From Lachnospiraceae bacterium (GTDB lineage: Bacteria; Bacillota; Clostridia; Lachnospirales; Lachnospiraceae), in NCBI GenBank assembly GCA_014804185.1, contig JAAVAG010000168.1, positions 1 through 13,363 on the forward strand: a DNA stretch of 13,363 nucleotides, read 5' to 3'. The stretch's first letter is position 1. Each line of letters opens with the position of its first letter. The translations under genes and the position numbers were made by a program. The notes under the pieces were generated by a model that ran no database searches, was not told where the DNA came from, and was given only the letters and a program-made list of their open reading frames with translations. Below, in pieces: positions 1 to 7,461 of this stretch.

Positions 1-3000
1 CCATCTTGTCCGTATAGGAACTGATGCGGCCTGCCCCGTCATACACATAGCTTTCCGTCTGCCCCAGCGGATCCGCTGTGCCGGTAAGCCTCCCGTCCCT
101 GTCATAGGTGTAGCCGTAGGTATATCCCATGGGATCGGTAACGGACACGAGATTGTAGTTCCCGTCATAGGCATACCCTGTGGTGCGGCCGCCGGGGGCG
201 GTGATGCTCTCCATGTTCCCTGCCCTGTCGTAGACTACGGACAGCACTTTTTCCTCCGGGTCGGTGACGGTGGTCATCCGGTCCGCCCGGTCGTAGGCAA
301 AAGTATAGGTATTTCCCAGGGCGTCTGTCACGCTGGTCCGGTTGTTTCTCTGGTCATATCCGTAAAGAGTGCTGCCTCCCTCCGGATCCGTGGCCTTTGT
401 GAGGTTATGGAGAACGTCATATTCATACCGGGTCACTCTGCCCAGGCTGTCCTGCATCTCTATAATATCATCCCCTGCACTGTAGGTAAAGTCCGTCCGG
501 TAGCCCAGGGGCGTGGTGACGGAGGTCAGCCTATGGACGGCATCATAGCTATAGTCATACACACCGCCGTTGGGCAGGATCTGGCGCTGCACCTGGCCGT
601 TTGCATTCACCTCATAGCGGGTCACCGCTCCCTGGGCATCGGTGAGACTGATCACCACATCGTGGCTGTCATAGGTATAACTCTCCTGCGCCCCCAGCGG
701 AGAGATCTGTTTTACCAGCCTCTGCAGACTGTCATACTCGTAGCGCCAGATTTCCCCGCAGCCGTCTGTCACCGTGATCAGATTTCCCACACCGTCATAC
801 CCATAGTGCTCCGTGTTACCCTCAGGAGTGGTGACGGAGGTCAGATTTCCGCGGATGTCATAAGTATATTCCGTCTTTTCGCCGTTGCCGTCCGTAAAAG
901 AAACCATGCGGCCCAGGGCGTCATACCCGTACAGATTGGAAGTGCCGTTTCCGTCGGTCCTGCCGGTCAGGTTGCCGTCCTTATCATACATATAGGACGA
1001 TGAAGCTCCCAGCGGATCCGTTGCCTGTACGAGACGGCCCAGGGCATCATAGGCATATGTATAACCGGCCCCGCCGGGCAGAGTCTGCCCGGTGAGACTG
1101 CCCGCCGCGTCATAGGCATAGGCAGTCACATTGCCCGCCGCATCCGTTACGGACAAAAGTCTGTCCATTGCGTCATAAGTATAGACAGTTCTGGCTCCGT
1201 CCGCGTCCGTTTTCGCGGTGATCCTCCCATAAGCGTCATAGACATAGCGCACGCTGCGTCCCAGTACATCGGTCTGCTCTGTCAGACGGCCCGCCGCGTC
1301 ATAAGTATAGGACATGCGGTTTCCGGCGGTATCCTCCGCCGCTGCCATGCGCCCCAGCGCGTCATAGGTATAGGTGGTCTTTACGCCCCAGCGATCCACA
1401 TAGGATGCCACTTCCCCTGTGGCCAGATACGTATAGGTCTCCTCTTCCCCGTTTGGATACTTGTGGGAAATCAGGTTGTCTTCCGCATCATACTGATAGG
1501 TATGGGTGTTCCCCAGTGCGTCCGCCGCCTCCACCAGGTTGCCGTTTGCATCATAAGCGCACCTCCACAGAGTTCCTTCTCCGTCCGTTATGGAAGTGAT
1601 ACGACCCAGAGCGTCATAGGCGTAGACAGCTGTTTCTCCTGCCGCGTCCGTGGTCTGGGTGATCTGCCCGATCACATCATAGATATAGCTGCTCTGTCTT
1701 CCCTCCGGCGTAACCGCGGTCAGCAGCCGGTCTTCCCTGTCATAGGTATAAGCGGACACGCCGCCTAAAGCGTCCGTCACCTGAATCAGACGGCCCAGGG
1801 CGTCGTAGGCATAAGATGTGGCGCTCTCCCGCTCATCCGTGGCCAGGATCAGATTCCCCGCCCCGTCGTAGGCATAGCCTGCCCTGCCTCCCATAGGATC
1901 CGCCTCCTCCACAAGGCGGCCCAGGGCATCATAGGCGTAGGTATAGCGCCGCTGCTCCCCTTCCGAAATAGAAGTCAAATTTCCGTTTCCGTCGTAGGCA
2001 AGATGCGTAACCGTGCCCACAGGATCTGTGACAGAGACTATCCGCCCCAGTTTATCATAGTCATAGCTTACCGCACTGCCGTCGGCATAAAGGATTTTCA
2101 CTGTCCTGCCGCAGACATCGGTTTCATAAACAGTCATGTTGCCCAGCGCATCCGTCTCGGATAACAGGCTCCCCGTTACGGCATCATAGGTGCGCAGGGT
2201 CGCATTGCCCCTCCGGTCCTTTTCGCTGACGATCCGGTCTGCGCCGTCATAGGTATAGGTGACAGAATTCCCTTTCGGGTCAGTCACCTGAATCAGGCGG
2301 CCCATGGCATCATAAGCGCAGGCAGTCACATTGCCCAACCCGTCCGTCTCGGACAGTTTTCTGCCGCATGCGTCATAGGTATAGCTTAGCGTATTGCCCA
2401 GAGGATCTTTTGCCAGCAGCATCCTGTTTGCCCTGTCATAGGTAAAGGTGCTGGTATTGCCCTCCCGGTCGGTGATGGCGGTGACATTGCCCGCCGCGTC
2501 ATAGGTATAGACAGTGGTATTTCCTGCCCCGTCTGTCTCTTTAATGCACCAGCCCTTGGCGTTGTAGGACTTCCCGGACGTATTTCCCAGAGGATCCGTA
2601 GCGGATATCTGGCGGTTCATAGCGTCATACGCATAGCGCCAGATATTCCCCTCCGCATCCGTCATTGCCGCCACGCAGGCCCCGTCATAAGCAAATGTGG
2701 TTGTATTTCCCTCCGGATCGGTGACAGAGATCAGACGATTTTCGCTGTCATAGGCATACAGCGTCCGGTTTCCCTCCGCGTCCGTTATGCACACCGGCCG
2801 GTTTTTTTCATCATAAAGATAGGTGGTCACACTGCCGTCAAAATCTGTGGCGGTTCTGATCTGTCCTGTTTCCGTGTAAGTATAAGTTCTCACAGCGCCG
2901 TCCTGCCGGGCCTGCGACAGCACATTCCCGCGGGCGTCATAAGTATAAACCGTGGTTACGCCCATCCTGTCTGTCACTTGGGACAGGTATCCCTGCGCAT

Positions 3001-3538
3001 TGTAGCGGCGGCTCTCTGTAGTGCCGTCCGGGTATTCGATCTTGGTTGTGCGCTGCTGCCCGTCATAATGATACACGGTCATATTGCCGCAGGCATCCAC
3101 AGTGGTGGTGGCTCCCTCCCCGTAGGACAGAGTGACCTTTCCGCCCTCCGCGTCCGTCTGCTCCGTGACCCGCCCCTCTCCGTCATAGACGTTGGCCGCC
3201 CCGCAGTTTCCGTTCCCGTCATACCAAGCCGTCATGCGGTGCTGTGCGTCATACACATAACGGCGCACATCGCCCGCCTGATCCGTCACGGAAATCAGAT
3301 CGCCCGCGCTGTCATAGGCATAGCGGATGCTGTTCCCGTCAGGCAGTCCCAGAGATGCGATCCGCATCTCCTGATCCAAAGACACGCTGTAACGCACACC
3401 CGAAGGGGATGTGATGACGGAAAGTCTACCGTCCATGTCATAGGTCAGCACGGTGCGGTTTCCCGCGGCATCCTCCAGAGCGGTCAGCATGCCGTATCCG
3501 TCAAAATCATATTTGGTCAGATTTCCCAGATCCTCTAC
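1..3538 (-). repeat. Array of 56 visible RHS/YD repeat modules, 63-base period
   Basis: Within the RHS gene I count 56 consecutive modules, the last cut by the window edge. Most are exactly 21 residues (63 bases) with the pattern YDxxGRLxxxTDxxGNxxxY; a few are 19, 20, 22 or 23 residues, mainly in the first seven. On the plus strand the array shows as a recurring 'tcataggtat'-type word every 63 bases. Modules are diverged rather than identical, but some pairs remain close: modules 20 and 28 both contain GRLIQVTD and their DNA near 2282 and 1777 is nearly the same. The repeats are known to build a beta-sheet cocoon in RHS and Tc proteins. Confidence 0.93.
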
Positions 3539-6364
3539 TCTGTAGCCCTCTGTTTCCCGGGTCAGCGCATAGTCCTGCCCTGCGGGAGCCTGATAACTTC
3601 CCCCGTCTTTGGTAAAGGGAATGATGGCTCCGGTGCCTGTCATCCACAGAATCGTGCCGTCCGAAAATTCCCCCAGTCTTCCGTCATAAATGCTGCTCCA
3701 TCCCCATCCCAGCATTCCGCGATAGGAAGCCCCCTTGGAATTGTACTGTCTGGTAAATGTAAAATCACCGCCGATATCCGGAACGGAGACATCCGTCTGT
3801 TCCATGTAAAAGTTGCCGGTATTGAGATTGACCGGCTCAAAGCCGAACACGCAGTTCTCAGCCCGCCCCAGCAGCAGACCGTCAATGACGCTCTTCCAGT
3901 AATCGGAAAGCGCTCCGGCGATGTAGGGCGCCGTATTTAGCGGCTCCCGGATAAAGATCCGGCAGCCCTGCTTTGTCAGAGCATCCGCCATCTGCATATC
4001 GGCCAGGATAGTATCCGCCTCCACCCCATAGTGCAGAGCGATGCGGGGAATCAGGTCAAAAGCACCCTCCTCGTAGAGCAGGAACCGGTCGCTGTTTACC
4101 GCAATTCCCACAACCGTCTCTCCGGCAGGCGGCGCTCCCGCGCCTTCCCCTCCGGCTTCTGCTCCGATATTTGTATCCGCAGGCCCCTCCGCGTAGGCCG
4201 TCACATAATAGGTCTGTCCCGGAACCAGCCCGGTAAAAACCGCGCTCTGCCAGTTGGACATGCGCCGCTCCATGGGCAGCGCCGTAGGGAACTGTCCCGC
4301 ATAAAGGGCCCAGTCCGGGCCGCAGAGCGTATTTTCCGCCAGGGCGACTCCGGTCATGGTATCTACCGTCTCCCCAGTTGCCGCGTTCACCAGTGCAAAG
4401 TGCACGGTGCTGCCGGGTTTTGCCAGACCGTGGGCCACCACGCCCAGAGTATGGGTAGACCGGTCCCCGCTGCGCTCTACCACCGGATAAACCTCTATGG
4501 TGGTATCGTCCAAAGTCAGGGCATCAAGTTCTGTCGGCTCTCCCGTCCAGGACAGAATCAGCTTCGGTCCGTAAGCCGAGGACGCGCTGCTGTAGAGTAC
4601 CTCGCACTGCATCATTGTTCCGGCCGCCGCAGCCGCCGCACTGGGGGCCTCGACTTGCGCTTTCATAACTAGGCCGTGATTAGGCCATGTGCCGTTTACC
4701 CAGTCCCGTACCGCCTCCGTCACGTCAAAGGCAAGCGCCTCCCCGCGGGTTTTGCTGGCTGTCTGGGCGTCCAGGAAATAATGATTATAGTTCAGCTGAT
4801 TGTTCCAGGTAAGCTTGTTTACCTGCCATTCCTCTTCCACCCGATAGACACCGAACTCCGCCGTTCCCTTGCTCCATCTGGTCTTCTGCGTCACCTGCAG
4901 GGTGGCGGAAGTGATCTCCGCCTCCGCAAGGAGCGCGGTAAAGTCATAGTCTATGGCAAAATATGTGCGGCAGTTCCGGTGCCGGGTTCCAAAACCCGCA
5001 TAGCACCCTGATGTAACGCCGTCATCGTACCCAACGAAAGGATATTGGTTGTCCCCAATGGCCATGTTAGGACTTCCCTCCTCGGCGCAGGCCAGACGGA
5101 TCGCACTGCCGGAGATCTGCACGGCGGTGGGATCGATGCGCACAGGGTATGCCCGCTCCGGCGCATCCAGCCATTCCCGGTCCGCCGTCACAGTGACAAG
5201 ATACAGATCCCCGGCCTCCGACACATCCAGCTTTACGCCAAAGCTGACCTCTCCTGCGGCATCCTCCATCTCCGGTGCTTCTAGGACAAATACGGCCTCC
5301 CGCTCCGGATCCCTCCCCGTCTCATACAGATACAGAGCGTTTCGGATCAGGGCTGCCTCCAGTCCCCAGGTGTCTATGTAATAGGAGAAACCGCTTTTCT
5401 CCCCTTTTTCCAATAAGATGATGTCTTCTTTTACGCTGTTGCCCAGCACCGTATACTGATAATCCACCCCCGGAAAAACGTTGCTGTAGCGGATGGCGTT
5501 TCCTCTGGCAACACCCCCGGCAAAGCTTCCCTCCGCCGGATAAAGTGTCAGCATATACTCCCCGCTTGCAATGGCAATGCCTGATCCCCGCTCTTCGTTT
5601 TCCGAAACCGCCTGCCCTAAGGGGGACATGTCCTCCGGGAAGAGGACCGTATAATCATTCGCACGGTTAGCGTAAGTCGTGCCCGTATGCAGCATACCAA
5701 AAAGGGAGACGCCTGCCTCCTCCAGGGTATTATCGGTTCTGCGCAGCACGCCGTCCTCGTCTATATAGGTAGCCCCGTCGTTTCCGATGACGGTGACATA
5801 CCGGTTCCCCTCCACGTGGTAGGTGCGGCTGTAGGCATCGTAGTCCGTCAGAGTACCGTAGTTTTCCGGCTCCGGCTCCCGATAAAACTGCTCCGGCTCG
5901 CGCACCGCCAAAGGCTCCTCCGGCAGCATATCCCCGCCTGAAACAATGGCGTCGCCGCCGGAGACAACCGCGTCACCCCCGGAAACCAGTCCGTCCTCCT
6001 GGGACGTATCTGCGTCGCCCCCGGAAACCGGTCTCTCCCCCTGGGATGTATCTGCGTCGCCGTCCGAAACCGCATGGTCACCGGAGGAAACGATCCCGTC
6101 TTCGCTGCCGGAGACAACCGCGTCGCCGCCGGAGGTATTTCCCGCGTCACCGCCGGAGACAGAGTCTTCTTCCGCCTCCCCGCTTTCTTCCTGTGAATTT
6201 TCTGCCAATAATTCCCCTGGCTGCCCGTTTTCTGCCGCATATGCGGGTATAGTGTCTGTACACAACAGCAGGGCGGCCAGAAAAACAGCCAAAAAACGCA
6301 CAAATCCCCTCTTTCTGCCTCTGGGGCTTGTGCGCCTGTGCCGGATAATTCTTTTGTCTTTCAT
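1..6364 (-). CDS. Secreted WapA-like RHS/YD-repeat protein with DNRLRE domain (3' end beyond window)
   Basis: The reading frame is open for 2121 codons from the ATG at 6364 to the left edge, so the C-terminus is missing. The start is backed by an AAAAGGGGAG ribosome site at 6371-6380, six bases upstream. Residues 1-43 form a long Sec signal peptide: Arg/Lys-rich n-region, hydrophobic stretch from about 21, likely cleavage after AYA at 41-43. Then come a Gly/Ser/Asp linker (about 69-145), a beta-rich N-terminal region resembling WapA relatives (about 160-410), a DNRLRE domain (about 414-606), an FN3-like stretch (about 607-735), a LysM-like module (about 756-808), a DUF6531-type segment from 844 (PVNLNTGNF), and YD repeats from about 942 on. 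In known RHS proteins the repeats form a shell around a variable C-terminal toxin; WapA of Bacillus subtilis is a secreted, wall-linked contact-dependent toxin. A similar role in competition or adhesion is inference, since the effector end is not visible. Confidence 0.93.
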   Translation of the reverse strand, partial: MKDKRIIRHRRTSPRGRKRGFVRFLAVFLAALLLCTDTIPAYAAENGQPGELLAENSQEESGEAEEDSVSGGDAGNTSGGDAVVSGSEDGIVSSGDHAVSDGDADTSQGERPVSGGDADTSQEDGLVSGGDAVVSGGDAIVSGGDMLPEEPLAVREPEQFYREPEPENYGTLTDYDAYSRTYHVEGNRYVTVIGNDGATYIDEDGVLRRTDNTLEEAGVSLFGMLHTGTTYANRANDYTVLFPEDMSPLGQAVSENEERGSGIAIASGEYMLTLYPAEGSFAGGVARGNAIRYSNVFPGVDYQYTVLGNSVKEDIILLEKGEKSGFSYYIDTWGLEAALIRNALYLYETGRDPEREAVFVLEAPEMEDAAGEVSFGVKLDVSEAGDLYLVTVTADREWLDAPERAYPVRIDPTAVQISGSAIRLACAEEGSPNMAIGDNQYPFVGYDDGVTSGCYAGFGTRHRNCRTYFAIDYDFTALLAEAEITSATLQVTQKTRWSKGTAEFGVYRVEEEWQVNKLTWNNQLNYNHYFLDAQTASKTRGEALAFDVTEAVRDWVNGTWPNHGLVMKAQVEAPSAAAAAAGTMMQCEVLYSSASSAYGPKLILSWTGEPTELDALTLDDTTIEVYPVVERSGDRSTHTLGVVAHGLAKPGSTVHFALVNAATGETVDTMTGVALAENTLCGPDWALYAGQFPTALPMERRMSNWQSAVFTGLVPGQTYYVTAYAEGPADTNIGAEAGGEGAGAPPAGETVVGIAVNSDRFLLYEEGAFDLIPRIALHYGVEADTILADMQMADALTKQGCRIFIREPLNTAPYIAGALSDYWKSVIDGLLLGRAENCVFGFEPVNLNTGNFYMEQTDVSVPDIGGDFTFTRQYNSKGASYRGMLGWGWSSIYDGRLGEFSDGTILWMTGTGAIIPFTKDGGSYQAPAGQDYALTRETEGYRVEDLGNLTKYDFDGYGMLTALEDAAGNRTVLTYDMDGRLSVITSPSGVRYSVSLDQEMRIASLGLPDGNSIRYAYDSAGDLISVTDQAGDVRRYVYDAQHRMTAWYDGNGNCGAANVYDGEGRVTEQTDAEGGKVTLSYGEGATTTVDACGNMTVYHYDGQQRTTKIEYPDGTTESRRYNAQGYLSQVTDRMGVTTVYTYDARGNVLSQARQDGAVRTYTYTETGQIRTATDFDGSVTTYLYDEKNRPVCITDAEGNRTLYAYDSENRLISVTDPEGNTTTFAYDGACVAAMTDAEGNIWRYAYDAMNRQISATDPLGNTSGKSYNAKGWCIKETDGAGNTTVYTYDAAGNVTAITDREGNTSTFTYDRANRMLLAKDPLGNTLSYTYDACGRKLSETDGLGNVTACAYDAMGRLIQVTDPKGNSVTYTYDGADRIVSEKDRRGNATLRTYDAVTGSLLSETDALGNMTVYETDVCGRTVKILYADGSAVSYDYDKLGRIVSVTDPVGTVTHLAYDGNGNLTSISEGEQRRYTYAYDALGRLVEEADPMGGRAGYAYDGAGNLILATDERESATSYAYDALGRLIQVTDALGGVSAYTYDREDRLLTAVTPEGRQSSYIYDVIGQITQTTDAAGETAVYAYDALGRITSITDGEGTLWRCAYDANGNLVEAADALGNTHTYQYDAEDNLISHKYPNGEEETYTYLATGEVASYVDRWGVKTTYTYDALGRMAAAEDTAGNRMSYTYDAAGRLTEQTDVLGRSVRYVYDAYGRITAKTDADGARTVYTYDAMDRLLSVTDAAGNVTAYAYDAAGSLTGQTLPGGAGYTYAYDALGRLVQATDPLGASSSYMYDKDGNLTGRTDGNGTSNLYGYDALGRMVSFTDGNGEKTEYTYDIRGNLTSVTTPEGNTEHYGYDGVGNLITVTDGCGEIWRYEYDSLQRLVKQISPLGAQESYTYDSHDVVISLTDAQGAVTRYEVNANGQVQRQILPNGGVYDYSYDAVHRLTSVTTPLGYRTDFTYSAGDDIIEMQDSLGRVTRYEYDVLHNLTKATDPEGGSTLYGYDQRNNRTSVTDALGNTYTFAYDRADRMTTVTDPEEKVLSVVYDRAGNMESITAPGGRTTGYAYDGNYNLVSVTDPMGYTYGYTYDRDGRLTGTADPLGQTESYVYDGAGRISSYTDKM
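4547..5125 (-). other. DNRLRE domain within the RHS protein
   Basis: Residues about 414-606 match the pattern of the DNRLRE domain found at the N-terminus of secreted RHS proteins. Visible marks are the SATLQVTQK beta strand, the EEEWQVNKLTWNNQ segment, DVTEAVRDWVNGTWPNHGLVMKA, and the closing YGPKLILSW. A run of six alanines (about residues 573-579) sits just before the last strands and is unusual. The domain probably acts as an extracellular, possibly wall- or glycan-associated module; this role is inferred from family context. Confidence 0.75.
5930..6160 (-). repeat. Low-complexity VSGGDA linker repeat with a 42-base tandem duplication
   Basis: Residues about 69-145 of the RHS protein repeat the motif VSGGDA and variants (VSDGDA, TSGGDA). 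At DNA level 5981-6022 and 6023-6064 are a diverged 42-base tandem duplication (14 codons, VSGGDADTSQ-type), and an 18-base word, gccggagacaaccgcgtc, occurs at both 5957-5974 and 6107-6124. The stretch follows the signal peptide and is rich in Gly, Ser, Asp and Val, as expected for a flexible acidic linker. Length change by slippage in units of 42 bases would keep the frame. Confidence 0.85.
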
Positions 6365-6503
6365 TTTTCTCTCCCCTTTTACTTTTGTTTCTCCTTACAC
6401 GATTTCTTTTGTCCTGCCTTTATCGCCCAAAGACGCACTCCCCTTTTCAAGCGCGGCCGTTTGGGCCAGGCTGCCCTGGCAGGCGGCAGCAAAAACGTTT
6501 GTT
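6365..6503 (-). promoter_or_regulatory. Structured leader of about 140 bases before the RHS gene, class unknown
   Basis: Between the predicted start of transcription and the RHS ATG, the minus strand holds several short hairpins in a row: GCCAGG/CCTGGC with loop GCAG, GGCC/GGCC with loop CAAAC, CGCGCT/AGTGCG with a purine loop containing GAAAAGGGG, and CTTT/AAAG. A second AAGGAG (6391-6396) lies upstream of the real ribosome site with no start codon in range. I do not recognise a known riboswitch consensus. Such a long, folded leader on a surface-protein gene suggests post-transcriptional control, but that is inference. Confidence 0.35.
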
Positions 6504-6509
6504 ACATAT

Positions 6510-6538
6510 AATTTATTTCCACTATTCCTGTTTGTCAA
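6510..6538 (-). promoter_or_regulatory. Sigma-A-type promoter for the RHS gene
   Basis: A perfect -35 box TTGACA (6533-6538) is followed after 17 bases by TAAATT (6510-6515), a four-of-six match to the -10 consensus. It lies 30 bases after the permease stop codon and would give a leader of about 140 bases before the RHS start. The RHS gene therefore probably has its own promoter even though it follows the tetrapyrrole unit in the same direction. Confidence 0.6.
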
Positions 6539-6552
6539 CCAGGTATGGAAAT
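6515..6552. promoter_or_regulatory. Nested inverted repeat over the RHS promoter -35 box (candidate operator)
   Basis: Outer arms ATTTCCA (6515-6521) and TGGAAAT (6546-6552) are a perfect 7-base dyad. Inside them CCTG (6527-6530) and CAGG (6540-6543) form a second dyad centred on the -35 hexamer. The inner palindrome covers the whole -35 box and the outer left arm touches the -10. This placement suits a repressor site; alternatively, as RNA, it could form a weak hairpin ending the permease transcript. Neither role is proven. Confidence 0.45.
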
Positions 6553-6568
6553 TTCAGCGTTTTGACAT

Positions 6569-7459
6569 CTAAATTACGCCGCACAAATCTATGACAATGC
6601 CCGACAGCACACCGATCCCATACAAGATCCCCGCGATCTTCAGGTCTTCTTTCCTGTCGGTGTTGGACCGCAGCAGCACCAAAAGTCCCACCCCGGCTCC
6701 CACCAGAAGCCCCGACATCATGGCTCCGAAACTCATGGCTCCCTGCAGGTACAGCTGGGTGATTACCACGGATGAAGCGCAGTTGGGAATCAGCCCCACC
6801 ACACCGGCCAGAAGAGAACCGGCCACCGGTCTGTTCAGGATCAGACCCGCCAGCGCCTCTTCCCCCACAAAGTGAATCGCCAGATTCAGCGCAAACGTAA
6901 TGACCAGCAGAAAGGCCGCTATCTGCAGGGTGTGCCGGAGAGCGGATCTCCATATCCCTTTTTTCTCCCCGCAGTGGCAATGATCCCTCTCACACATCTC
7001 ATGAATATGGGCATGCTCATGTCCATGTCCATGAGCATCCCGCCGTCCTTTTTCCTGTCCCTGCCCGCCGATCCGATACAGAAAATCGACCAGCAGCCCC
7101 GCCGTCATACCGATGGCCACTTTCAGCGCCAGAATGCGCAGGATCAGCATGGGATCGGCCGACTCCGAGATCAGAACCGGCAGCATCTCGTCGGAGGTGG
7201 ACAGATAGATGGAAAGCAGTGTGCCTATGGTAATCACGCGTCCCGCATAGAGGTTGGAAGCCGCCGCCGAGAACCCGCACTGCGGAATGGCTCCCAGCAG
7301 TGCGCCGGGCACCGGCCCGAACCTGCCGCTGCGCTCGATAAATGCCTGGGTCTTCTGTCCCGCCTTGTGCTCCAGCCACTCCATGGCCAGATAAGTCAGA
7401 AAGAGGAAAGGGATCAGTTTCCCGCAGTCCCATATAGTGTCCCAAATGACTTCAACCAT
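6569..7459 (-). CDS. Metal permease of the ArsP_2 / putative manganese transporter family
   Basis: This 296-residue integral membrane protein has about eight to ten hydrophobic segments and an internal two-fold repeat: GAIPQCGFSAAASNLY (residues 56-71) and GLIPNCASSVVITQLY (222-237), each with a Pro-x-Cys motif expected to line the transport path. Between the halves, residues about 141-163 form a soluble loop packed with His and Cys (HGHGHEHAHIH, then CERDHCHC), typical of metal-sensing or metal-delivering loops. The family is usually annotated as arsenic efflux or putative manganese transporter; the real substrate is not shown by the sequence. The start at 7459 is chosen because GGAGGGAG lies at 7467-7474 with a seven-base spacer; a longer frame from 7486 would overlap the upstream gene. 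It begins two bases after the stop of the HemC-CobA-HemD gene, so co-transcription and translational coupling are likely. Confidence 0.85.
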   Translation of the reverse strand: MVEVIWDTIWDCGKLIPFLFLTYLAMEWLEHKAGQKTQAFIERSGRFGPVPGALLGAIPQCGFSAAASNLYAGRVITIGTLLSIYLSTSDEMLPVLISESADPMLILRILALKVAIGMTAGLLVDFLYRIGGQGQEKGRRDAHGHGHEHAHIHEMCERDHCHCGEKKGIWRSALRHTLQIAAFLLVITFALNLAIHFVGEEALAGLILNRPVAGSLLAGVVGLIPNCASSVVITQLYLQGAMSFGAMMSGLLVGAGVGLLVLLRSNTDRKEDLKIAGILYGIGVLSGIVIDLCGVI

Positions 7460-7461
7460 AT

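Noticed and set aside
1..3538. CRISPR-like array because of regular spacing
   Set aside because: The period is 63 bases, the units are diverged over their whole length, there is no exact repeat with unique spacers, and the frame is open and codes for YD modules.
2978..3940. Plus-strand open frame of 320 codons, and similar plus-strand frames at 407-1003, 4031-4672 and 5946-6572
   Set aside because: They lie opposite the RHS gene, whose frame shows signal peptide, domains and YD repeats. Their proteins are Arg/Ser/Pro/His-rich, look like no known family and have no ribosome sites. They arise from the GC-rich antisense of a repeat-coding strand.
6365..6503. Known riboswitch in the RHS leader (c-di-GMP-I or yybP-ykoY manganese type)
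   Set aside because: GGCAGGAC and AAAGGGGAGT-like words recall parts of these classes, but the other conserved blocks and the pairing scheme are missing. For the manganese class the position after, not before, the permease also speaks against it.
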